Shown here: piece by piece, positions 42,672 through 49,715 of the stretch
Numbering within the stretch: the stretch's first letter is position 1
Layout: each line of letters begins with the position of its first letter
Assembly: GCF_022230925.1 (NCBI RefSeq)
Contig: NZ_JAKKFH010000006.1
Span: 124,001-188,000, forward strand
Direction of reading: 5' to 3'
Length of the DNA stretch: 64,000 bases
DNA from: Micromonospora alfalfae
Lineage (GTDB): Bacteria; Actinomycetota; Actinomycetes; Mycobacteriales; Micromonosporaceae
Translations under genes and position numbers: made by a program
The notes under the pieces: model-generated
Databases searched by the model: none
The model's input: the letters and a program-made list of their open reading frames with translations, nothing else
Told to the model about the DNA's origin: nothing

Positions 42672-44409
42672 GTCGCCCGGGGCGAACCCCTGCCCGGGGA
42701 CGTTCGCCCGGGCCTGGGCGAAGGCGGTCTCCGGCACCAGCTACCTACCGATGACCCAGGCCCAGTTGGAGTCCCTGCTGGACCGGCTCACCGGGCAACT
42801 GGCCGGGGCGTTGCTCACCGAGCCGTTCGACCTGCGTGCCGGGCACCGGGTCGGCGCCGAGTTGGTCGCCGCGCACATCGCTTCCGCCGAGGGGCTGGGT
42901 CGTACCGTCGAGGTCATCCAGCTCCGCCTGGTGCGCGACCTGGGCTTGGTGGCCGAGGACGTCGAGGACCGGATGGCCCGGCTGCTGGCGGCCGTGACGA
43001 CCGGCTACGCCCGCGCCCTGCGCGACCGGACCCTCGACGAGCAGGAGTCGATCCGCCGCGCCGCCATGCGTGCCCGCACCCAGGCCGAGCGGGCGCTGCG
43101 GGCCAGCGAGGCCCGGTTCCGACATCAGGCCACCCACGACCCGCTCACCGGCCTGCCCAACCGGACGCTGTTCACCGAACGGCTCGCCGCTGCGCTCAAC
43201 GAGCCGGGCCGGGGCGCGCAGCGGGTCGGGGTGTGCTTCCTGGACCTGGACCGCTTCAAGGTGGTCAACGACACGCTGGGGCACCAGATCGGTGACCTGC
43301 TGCTGGCCACTGTGGCCGAGCGGCTGCGCAAGTCAATGGGTGAGCACCTGGTGGCCCGGCTCGGCGGCGACGAGTTCGTCATTCTGGTGGAACGCACCGC
43401 CGGCACCGACGACATGGTGGCGGTGGCCGAGACGGCGCTCGCCGCGGTACGCACACCGGCCCTGGTCGACGGGCACGAGTTGCAGATATCGGCGAGCATC
43501 GGCATCGTCGAGCGCCAGGTGGCCGGGGCGAACCCCACGGACCTGATGCGGGCCGCCGACAGCACCCTGCACTGGGCGAAGTCCGCCGGTGGGGCGCGCT
43601 GGGCGCTGTACGACGCCGAGCGCAACCAACGTGAACTGGCCCGGTACGCGCTCTCCGCGGCCATCCCGGCGGCGTTGGAGCGGGGCGAGTTCTACCTCGA
43701 CTACCAGCCGCTGACCTCGCTGCGCGACGGCAGCCTGGTCGGCGTGGAGGCGCTGGTCCGGTGGCGCCACCCCGAGTTGGGGGTGCTGCGCCCGGACAGC
43801 TTCATCGGGTTGGCCGAGGAGACCGGCCTGATCGTCCAGTTGGGCGGTTGGGTGTTGGCCGAGGCGTGCCGCGAGGCCGAGGCGTGGTCGGCCGGGGGTG
43901 TCGCCGCGCCCTTCGTCAGTGTCAACCTGGCGGTACGGCAGGTGCACCGGCCCGGGTTGGTGCAGGAGGTCCGCGCGCTGCTGCGGCGGACCGGCCTGCC
44001 ACCGGAGCGACTCCAACTGGAGATCACCGAGAGCACGATGATGAGCACCGCCGAGGAGCCGGTCCGCGCCCTGCGGGTCCTCGCCGACCTCGGGGTCCGC
44101 ATCGCCATCGACGACTTCGGCACCGGTTACAGCAACCTGGCGTACCTGCGGGATCTGCCGGTGACCGAGCTGAAGGTGGCCGGGGAGTTCGTGGCGGGCC
44201 TGCGGTCGCCCTCCGTCGGCCGCACCGACGAGCGGATTCTCGCCTCCCTGGTCTCGCTGGCGCACGCGCTGGACCTGACCGTCACCGCCGAAGGGGTGGA
44301 GACCGCTGGGCAGGCCGAGCGGCTACGCGCGATCGGCTGCGACGCGGCTCAGGGTTGGCACTTCGGCCGCCCGGCCCCCGCCGATCGCATCCTGGCCCGC
44401 ATCCGCTGA
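42664..44409 (+). CDS. GGDEF-EAL protein (c-di-GMP turnover)
   Basis: Cytoplasmic protein of 581 residues with an N-terminal helical sensor region (about 1-155), a GGDEF domain (about 160-310) with an intact active loop LVARLGGDEFVILVER, and an EAL domain (about 330-581). EAL residues are present: GVEALVRWRHPELG, FVSVNLAVRQVH, LQLEITEST, IAIDDFGTGYSNL, the lysine of LKVAGEFV, TAEGVET and AQGWHFGRP. In the LKID motif the aspartate is alanine, which is not one of the metal-binding set. Both synthesis and hydrolysis of c-di-GMP are possible. The GTG start overlaps the previous gene by eight bases. Confidence 0.93.
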   Translation: MAESPGANPCPGTFARAWAKAVSGTSYLPMTQAQLESLLDRLTGQLAGALLTEPFDLRAGHRVGAELVAAHIASAEGLGRTVEVIQLRLVRDLGLVAEDVEDRMARLLAAVTTGYARALRDRTLDEQESIRRAAMRARTQAERALRASEARFRHQATHDPLTGLPNRTLFTERLAAALNEPGRGAQRVGVCFLDLDRFKVVNDTLGHQIGDLLLATVAERLRKSMGEHLVARLGGDEFVILVERTAGTDDMVAVAETALAAVRTPALVDGHELQISASIGIVERQVAGANPTDLMRAADSTLHWAKSAGGARWALYDAERNQRELARYALSAAIPAALERGEFYLDYQPLTSLRDGSLVGVEALVRWRHPELGVLRPDSFIGLAEETGLIVQLGGWVLAEACREAEAWSAGGVAAPFVSVNLAVRQVHRPGLVQEVRALLRRTGLPPERLQLEITESTMMSTAEEPVRALRVLADLGVRIAIDDFGTGYSNLAYLRDLPVTELKVAGEFVAGLRSPSVGRTDERILASLVSLAHALDLTVTAEGVETAGQAERLRAIGCDAAQGWHFGRPAPADRILARIR

Positions 44410-44456
44410 ACCTGCCCGGCCCAACCACCCCGACCGACGCACATGATCCACTCGTC

Positions 44457-44506
44457 TTTCATGATGTCGGGGTATCCCTCGGGCACGACACCCCGACTTC
44501 ACGAAA
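44457..44506. repeat. Intergenic inverted repeat containing TCGGGGTATCCC
   Basis: TTTCATGATGTCGGGGT (44457-44473) pairs with ACCCCGACTTCACGAAA (44490-44506), 15 of 17 bases. The word TCGGGGTATCCC is shared with the repeat at 48721. Confidence 0.65.
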
Positions 44507-44554
44507 CCCCTCACCGGTCTGCGGACGGCAGACCGACCGGGGAGATCCGGCACG

Positions 44555-44575
44555 GAGGTAGACAGCGTCTACCTC
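44555..44575. promoter_or_regulatory. TetR operator 1 (palindrome)
   Basis: GAGGTAGAC and GTCTACCTC are perfect 9-base arms around a 3-base centre. The core TAGACAGNGTCTA is repeated 23 bases further on. Probable autoregulatory site of the TetR gene that follows. Confidence 0.8.
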
Positions 44576-44581
44576 GACTGG

Positions 44582-44594
44582 TAGACAGTGTCTA
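44582..44594. promoter_or_regulatory. TetR operator 2, overlapping the TetR start codon
   Basis: TAGACAGTGTCTA is a perfect palindrome whose last base is the A of the ATG start at 44594. Its centre is 23 bases from that of operator 1, about two helical turns. Confidence 0.8.
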
Positions 44595-45178
44595 TGGACG
44601 CGGACGAGACAGGGCTGCGGGCGCGGTTGGTGGCCGCCGGGGTGGACCTGGTGCTGCGCGAGGGCCAGTCGGCGGTGTCGCTGCGGGAGATCGCCCGTAC
44701 TGCCGGGGTCTCGCACGGCGCACCGCGCCGCTACTTTCCCACCCACGTCGACCTGCTCTCCGCCATCGCCCGGGAGGGCTTCGCCGACCTCACCGCCCGG
44801 GTCGAGCGAACGTTGCGCGACGCCGACCCGGATCCCCGTACCCAATTGACAGCGTTGGCCCGGACGTACCTGGACTTCGCGGCGGCCCACCGCGGCATGT
44901 TCGAGCTGATGTTCCGCCACGACCTGCTGGACAGCGGCCGACTGCGGCTGCGCGAGACGAGCCTGCCGCTGTTCGCCGTGCTGGCCGATCTGGTGGCGCA
45001 GGCGTGCCGGCCCACCGACGCGCCAGCGGCGGTGCTGGCCGGCGTGCTGTGGGCGAACCTGCACGGCATCGCCCAACTCTGGGCCTGGGGCAGCCTGCCG
45101 CTGGCCACCGGCGCCACCGACGACGATGCCCTGCTGCGCGCCGCGTTGGACGCCCACCTCGGCCCGGCGCGGGCCTGA
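44594..45178 (+). CDS. TetR family transcriptional regulator
   Basis: Repressor-type regulator of 194 residues. The N-terminal HTH is LVAAGVDLVLREGQSAVSLR and IARTAGVSHGAPRRYFPTHV, the latter a typical TetR recognition helix; the C-terminal ligand domain contains YLDFAAAHRGMFELMFRHDL, as in the TetR_C_13/WHG type. Two palindromic sites cover its promoter and start codon, so it should repress itself and the acyltransferase gene 19 bases downstream. ATG 44594 is preferred over a GTG two codons earlier that lies within the operator. Its ligand may be a lipid, by context. Confidence 0.9.
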   Translation: MDADETGLRARLVAAGVDLVLREGQSAVSLREIARTAGVSHGAPRRYFPTHVDLLSAIAREGFADLTARVERTLRDADPDPRTQLTALARTYLDFAAAHRGMFELMFRHDLLDSGRLRLRETSLPLFAVLADLVAQACRPTDAPAAVLAGVLWANLHGIAQLWAWGSLPLATGATDDDALLRAALDAHLGPARA

Positions 45179-45197
45179 AACCCGACCCGGAGGACAC

Positions 45198-45860
45198 GTG
45201 CCCCTGCTGTACGACGTCACCAAGCTGACCGTCGGCGCCGCGCTGCGGTTTGGCTGGCAGCCCCGGGTGGAAGGGCTTGAGCATCTGCCCCGACACGGCG
45301 GCGCGATCCTCGCCGGCAATCACCTCTCGGTCGCCGACGAGCTGTTTCTCGTCACCTCGACACCCCGACACGTCACCTTCTGGGCGAAGGTCGAGTACTT
45401 CAACGGCCGGGGCCCGGCAGGTTGGCTCAACCGGCGGATCGTCGCCGGCATGGGCGCCATCCCGGTCGACCGCACCGACGGCCGGGCCGCCCTGCGCGCC
45501 CTCGACGCCGCCGTCCCGGTGCTGCGCGCCGGCGGCCTGGTCGCCGTCTACCCGGAGGGCACCCGTTCCCCGGACGGGCGGCTCTACCGGGGGCGGGTCG
45601 GGATGACCCGGCTGGCCCGCGACGCCGGGGTGCCGATCATCCCGGTCGGCGTGCTCGGCACCGCCGAGGTGCTGCCGGTCGACGCACGGCTGCCCCGTCG
45701 ACACCCGATCACCCTGCGGTTCGGCCCGCCGATCCCGGTCGCCGAACGGATCAACGGGCCGCGGGACATCCGAACTGTCACCGACGAGGTGATGGCGGCG
45801 ATCCAGCAGCTCACCGGCCAGGAGTACGTGCCGCGCTACGCGCCCACCCGGGAGAGCTGA
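45198..45860 (+). CDS. PlsC-type lysophospholipid acyltransferase
   Basis: Acyltransferase of 220 residues, paralogous to the one at 28541. HX4D motif NHLSVAD, substrate-binding YPEGTRSPDGRLYRGRVGMT, and downstream IPVGVLGTAEVLP keep the family order. GTG 45198 has GGAGGAC upstream. It lies 19 bases after the TetR gene and is convergent with the PimB'-type mannosyltransferase, so a role in acylating phosphatidylinositol mannosides or in regulated phospholipid remodelling is possible but unproven. Confidence 0.88.
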   Translation: MPLLYDVTKLTVGAALRFGWQPRVEGLEHLPRHGGAILAGNHLSVADELFLVTSTPRHVTFWAKVEYFNGRGPAGWLNRRIVAGMGAIPVDRTDGRAALRALDAAVPVLRAGGLVAVYPEGTRSPDGRLYRGRVGMTRLARDAGVPIIPVGVLGTAEVLPVDARLPRRHPITLRFGPPIPVAERINGPRDIRTVTDEVMAAIQQLTGQEYVPRYAPTRES

Positions 45861-45873
45861 ACGGGGGCGGCGA

Positions 45874-46998
45874 TCAGCCGGCGAGCAGTGCCGCCATGCG
45901 TTCCGCCTGCGCCTCCCAGCGCCACTCCCGTTCCACCCACGCCCGGCCGGCCGCGCCCAACTGACGGGCCAGGTCCCGGTCGGCGAGCAGCCGGGCTACC
46001 CGGTCGGCGAGCTGGGCGACATCCCGACCGCGCACGACGTAGCCGGTCTCCCCCTCGCGGACCGCGTCCGGCGCGCCCCCGGAGTCACCGGCCACCACCG
46101 GCAGACCGGCCGCGGATGCCTCCAGATAGACGATGCCCAGCCCTTCGACGTCGAGGCCACGGTTGCGGGTGCGGCACGGCATCGCGTAGACGTCACCGGC
46201 CGCGTAGTGCGCCGGCAACTCGACCGACGGCACCGTGCCGGTGAACACCACATCCCGTTCCACACCGGTCTGGCGGGCCAGCTTCTCCAGGGTCGCCCGG
46301 TACGGCCCGCCGCCGACGATCAGCAGCGCCGCGTCGGGCACCCGGCGGCGGATCTCCGGCAGCGCCCGGATCAGGGTGTCCTGACCCTTGCGCGGCACCA
46401 GCCGGGACACACAGACGACCACCGGCCGGTCGGTCAACCCGAGCCGGGCCCGGACCTGTTCACCGTCCACGCTCGGGTGGTAGGTGTCCACGTCGACCCC
46501 GGGCGCGAGGCGGCGCAGCTCAGTCACCCCGTCCAGCACCCGGGCCAACCGGCTACGGGTGTACTCGCCGAGATAGGTGGTCACGTCCACACCCCGACCG
46601 ATGCGCCGCAGCGCCGGCCGGGCGGCCGGCACCGCCGCCCAACCGATCTCGTGGCCATGGGTCTGCGCCACCACCCGGCGGATGTCGGCACGCCGCCGCA
46701 GGCCGGCCGCGAGAAGGCCCAACGGGGCCGCCGCGCCGAACCACACGGTGTCGCAGTCGTACGAGCGAGCCAACCGGGCCGCCCTGCGGGCGATCAACGG
46801 GGTGGGCAGCAACACCCGGGTACGTTCCCGGATCACCTCGAACGGCTGGTCGGCGTCGAACTTCGCTGCCCCGCGCCAGCTCGACGCGTAGACGACCACC
46901 GAGCCGGCCGGTTGACGGACCGCGAGGTTGTGCACGAACGACTGGATCCCACCCGGACGGGGCGGAAAGTCATTGGTGATCAGCAGGGTGCGGTTCAT
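45874..46998 (-). CDS. PimB'-type GT4 mannosyltransferase
   Basis: GT-B glycosyltransferase of 374 residues resembling Rv2188c (PimB'), which adds the second mannose to phosphatidylinositol monomannoside from GDP-mannose. Features are the opening LLITNDFPPRPGGIQSFVHN, the GHEIGWAAVPAARPALRRIG block, the nucleotide site VCVSRLVPRKGQDTLIRALP with LLIVGGGPYRATLEKLA, and the EX7E-type LGIVYLEASAAGLPVVAG. It starts with ATG in an ATGA overlap with the M48 protease gene, with GGGAGG within that gene as ribosome site. In this window no other PIM gene is adjacent. Confidence 0.9.
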   Translation of the reverse strand: MNRTLLITNDFPPRPGGIQSFVHNLAVRQPAGSVVVYASSWRGAAKFDADQPFEVIRERTRVLLPTPLIARRAARLARSYDCDTVWFGAAAPLGLLAAGLRRRADIRRVVAQTHGHEIGWAAVPAARPALRRIGRGVDVTTYLGEYTRSRLARVLDGVTELRRLAPGVDVDTYHPSVDGEQVRARLGLTDRPVVVCVSRLVPRKGQDTLIRALPEIRRRVPDAALLIVGGGPYRATLEKLARQTGVERDVVFTGTVPSVELPAHYAAGDVYAMPCRTRNRGLDVEGLGIVYLEASAAGLPVVAGDSGGAPDAVREGETGYVVRGRDVAQLADRVARLLADRDLARQLGAAGRAWVEREWRWEAQAERMAALLAG

Positions 46999-48254
46999 CG
47001 GCCGGCCTCCCGGGCGTACGCGCGGGCGGCGGCCATCCGCTCCACTGTCGACGGATGTGAGGCCGAATAGAGGTATTCCCAGCGGGGCGGGTCGGGGTCA
47101 CCGAGGTTGACCGAGCCGAGCCGGCGCTGCATCGACTCGAAGGACTCCGGGTCGTTGGTGAGCGCGAGCGCGTGCGCGTCGGCCCTCGCCTCCACCCGGC
47201 GGGACATCAGCGCCTGCACCGGAGCGGCAACCAGCCCGGCCACCGTGACCAGGGCGACCAGCAGCGGGAACGCGCGCGGCTGGGCCACCGAGTCGACACC
47301 CGCCAGCCGCAGCAGCGGCCCCCACGAGCCCAGCAGGTAGAGCGCCACCACGGCGGCCGCGGCACCCAGCGCCCCGGTCAGCGTGCCGGCTGCCACGTCG
47401 GAGTCCTTCGCGTGCCCCAACTCGTGCGCCACGACGGCGGTCACCTCGGCCGGGGTCGCCTCACGCAGCAGCGTGTCGTAGACGACCACCCGTCGGGTCG
47501 GACCGAGACCGGAGACGTACGCGTTGACCGCCCTGGTGCGCCGGGAGGCGTCGGCGACCAGCACGTCACGCACCGGCACCCCGTCGCGGGCGGCCATGCT
47601 CATCAGCTCGGTGCGCAGCGGGCCCTGCTCCATCGGGGTGAACCGGTTGAACACCGGCTCCACCAGCACCGGCAACACGAACGACAGCAGCCCCACAAGC
47701 ACCGCGGCGCCGGCCGCACCGAACGCCCACCACCAGCGTGGCGCGAGCCGGATGACCGCGTAGAAGGCGAACAGCGCCACCGCGCCGATCACCGCGCTGA
47801 CGGCGTACGACTTGAGCAGGTCGACAGCCCAGCCGCTCCAGCCGTTGGTGCTCATCCCGTAGCGGGTGAGCACGCTCTGCCGCCAGGCGGCGAACGGGAG
47901 CGTCACCAGGTCGGCGACGAGCACCACCGCCAGCCCGCCGAGCACAGCCTGCGCTGCCCAGTGCCCACCGAAGGGCCGGCCCACCAGCTCGACCAGGCGA
48001 CCGCCGAACGGGGTCAACCCGAGCGCGAGGGCGATCAGCAGCCCAACGGCGAGCGCGGCGTAGCCACCGGGACGCAGCGCGGCCCGGAACTCCCGCCCCT
48101 TGGCCACCTGCTCGGCCGGCAGGTCGCCCAGCGCGGCGAGCTGGTCGGCCCGGGGTGCCGGCGGGCGGTGCCACGGGATGAGCAGCGCGGCCAGCACGAC
48201 CAGCGCGAGGGCCAGCCCGGCCAGGGTCAACAGCGCCCAGCCGCGCGGGGTCAC
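46995..48254 (-). CDS. M48 family membrane metallopeptidase (Ste24-like)
   Basis: Integral membrane zinc protease of 419 residues, similar in layout to CAAX prenyl protease 1. Membrane helices fill the first 220 residues, the zinc motif VVAHELGHAKDSDVA lies near residue 275, more helices follow, and the third ligand is the glutamate in RRVEARADAHAL. SHPSTVERMAAARAY ends the protein. GTG 48254 is the likely start. It precedes and overlaps the mannosyltransferase gene by four bases, so the two are co-translated; a functional link is not evident. Confidence 0.9.
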   Translation of the reverse strand: MTPRGWALLTLAGLALALVVLAALLIPWHRPPAPRADQLAALGDLPAEQVAKGREFRAALRPGGYAALAVGLLIALALGLTPFGGRLVELVGRPFGGHWAAQAVLGGLAVVLVADLVTLPFAAWRQSVLTRYGMSTNGWSGWAVDLLKSYAVSAVIGAVALFAFYAVIRLAPRWWWAFGAAGAAVLVGLLSFVLPVLVEPVFNRFTPMEQGPLRTELMSMAARDGVPVRDVLVADASRRTRAVNAYVSGLGPTRRVVVYDTLLREATPAEVTAVVAHELGHAKDSDVAAGTLTGALGAAAAVVALYLLGSWGPLLRLAGVDSVAQPRAFPLLVALVTVAGLVAAPVQALMSRRVEARADAHALALTNDPESFESMQRRLGSVNLGDPDPPRWEYLYSASHPSTVERMAAARAYAREAGR

Positions 48255-48356
48255 CGCGTCACCACCAGTTGTTCCCCGTTCATCGCGCCGCTCCTCCCGC
48301 CGTGACCGATCATCCTATGGCCCGCGAAAAGCCCGCTTCCGGGCGCGGTGTCGCGC

Positions 48357-48575
48357 TCAGGCGACGCGGCGGGTGACGCGACGGCGGGCTGCCTGCGGGC
48401 GCGCGGGCGCGGCCAGCACCTCCACGTCGAAGCCGGCTCGGGCGAGCACCTCGATGGCCTCGACCTCGGCGGCGACCAGCCCGGCCGCCGGGGACGTCTC
48501 GTCGAACAGGGCGGTCAGCGGGCAGCCGGAACAACCGTCGGCCCGCTTCGCGCACCCGTCGCAGTCGATGAGCAT
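48357..48575 (-). CDS. Small protein with CxxC-x6-CxxC cluster
   Basis: Protein of 72 residues. The first 18 residues, MLIDCDGCAKRADGCSGCPL, place four cysteines in two CxxC pairs, a probable metal-binding knuckle. A helical segment follows (AAGLVAAEVEAIEVLARAGF) and then a basic tail. AGGAGGGCG fixes the ATG at 48575; an upstream in-frame ATG lacks such a site. Small proteins starting MLIDCD are widespread in actinomycetes without known role. Confidence 0.72.
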   Translation of the reverse strand: MLIDCDGCAKRADGCSGCPLTALFDETSPAAGLVAAEVEAIEVLARAGFDVEVLAAPARPQAARRRVTRRVA

Positions 48576-48720
48576 CACGCCCTCCTGATCGGCTCGCGGC
48601 GCTCGGGCGACTCCTGCCGTCGCCGAGCGAGCACCGTCGGTGACATCGACACTAACCACCGGGTACGACAGGAACCCAGTCCGACCGCCCGTTTCGGGGC
48701 TAGATCAGCTCCAGATCAGC

Positions 48721-48759
48721 GATATCGGGGTATCCCACCCGGCCGGAACCCCCGACATC
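48721..48759. repeat. Intergenic inverted repeat sharing TCGGGGTATCCC
   Basis: GATATCGGGGTATCC (48721-48735) pairs with GGAACCCCCGACATC (48745-48759), about 12 of 15 bases, with a 9-base loop. It shares TCGGGGTATCCC with 44457. Nothing else is apparent in the 291-base gap 48576-48866. Confidence 0.55.
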
Positions 48760-48866
48760 AAGGAACCGCCGCCAGGCCCGACGACTACCGACCACCTGAC
48801 TGGCGGCCGGCCGACTGCCCGGCCGGCCGAGCGCCGAAGCGGCCGAGCAGCCGTCGGGGCGAGGGC

Positions 48867-49586
48867 TCAGCCCTGCGCGTCGAGGTCACGCAGGGCGAAG
48901 CGGAGGTGCTGCCACTCCTCGTCGAAGATGACGTGAAGGCAGTGCAGCACCGTCACCTGCTTCTCGGGCCACCAGGGGGCCGGCCGAGTCTCGGCGAGCA
49001 GATCCGGCGTGACGGCTGCGAGAAAGTCGCGCACCATCGCCTGCCGCTCGGCTCGCAGCTCCGAGGTCGCGGCGAACGTCGGTTGCTCGACGGCGAAGAT
49101 CGACATGTCGAAGCCGTCCGTCTCGTACTCGGCATGTGGTTGCCCGAGCGGGTGGAAGGGCTGCGGCAGGCGCCGGATCGCCTTTCCCAACCAGGTGTCG
49201 GCGGCGAACGCGAGGTGGCGCAGCGTCTGCGCGAACGACCACTCCCCGTCGATCGAGACGTCGACCGCACCCTCGGGCATGGACACGGCCCTGTCGACCG
49301 CCGCCGCCCAGGCCCGTTCGAGTGCCGCCCACGCCTCGCGGAGGTCGTCCGGATTCTTGGCCCGGCGGAGGTCGCGCCCGGGGAATCGTCGGTTGAGCTC
49401 GGCCTCGACCAGCGGCACGACATCGACGCCGTTGATCAGGAACGTGCCCTCGGCCAGCCACGGCGCGTCGACGTCAAGAGCGTCCACATCGACGCCGCGC
49501 ATCACCGCACCGGCAAGCGTCGACCTGTTGAACCGGGCACCCCGCAGGTCCCGGTCGACGAAGACCTTCACGTCGTCCTGTGCCAT
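48867..49586 (-). CDS. DinB-like protein with pentapeptide-like N terminus
   Basis: Protein of 239 residues. Residues about 10-50 (VDRDLRGARFNRSTLAGAVM) resemble pentapeptide repeats. The remainder is a DinB/YfiT-type four-helix bundle: SFAQTLRHLAFAADTWLGKA carries the first histidine and VTVLHCLHVIFDEEWQHLRF carries the later ones, which would bind a metal ion. GGGAG precedes the ATG at 49586. Such proteins include thiol-dependent (bacillithiol, mycothiol) transferases, but the activity is not predictable here. Confidence 0.82.
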   Translation of the reverse strand: MAQDDVKVFVDRDLRGARFNRSTLAGAVMRGVDVDALDVDAPWLAEGTFLINGVDVVPLVEAELNRRFPGRDLRRAKNPDDLREAWAALERAWAAAVDRAVSMPEGAVDVSIDGEWSFAQTLRHLAFAADTWLGKAIRRLPQPFHPLGQPHAEYETDGFDMSIFAVEQPTFAATSELRAERQAMVRDFLAAVTPDLLAETRPAPWWPEKQVTVLHCLHVIFDEEWQHLRFALRDLDAQG

Positions 49587-49715
49587 GGCGACTCCCGTCC
49601 CTCGGCGGTCGCGGCGATGATAGCGCCGGGGTGGGACAGGTGAGACACAGCGCGACGTGTGGCGCACCGGCCGGGCTCGCCGGGACCGACCCGTCGACCT
49701 GTCGGCCCGCTGCGC

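Noticed and set aside
44190..44200. Loss of EAL activity because LKID reads LKVA
   Set aside because: The lysine is kept and the missing aspartate is not among the metal-binding residues; E, N, E, DD, E and Q positions are all present.
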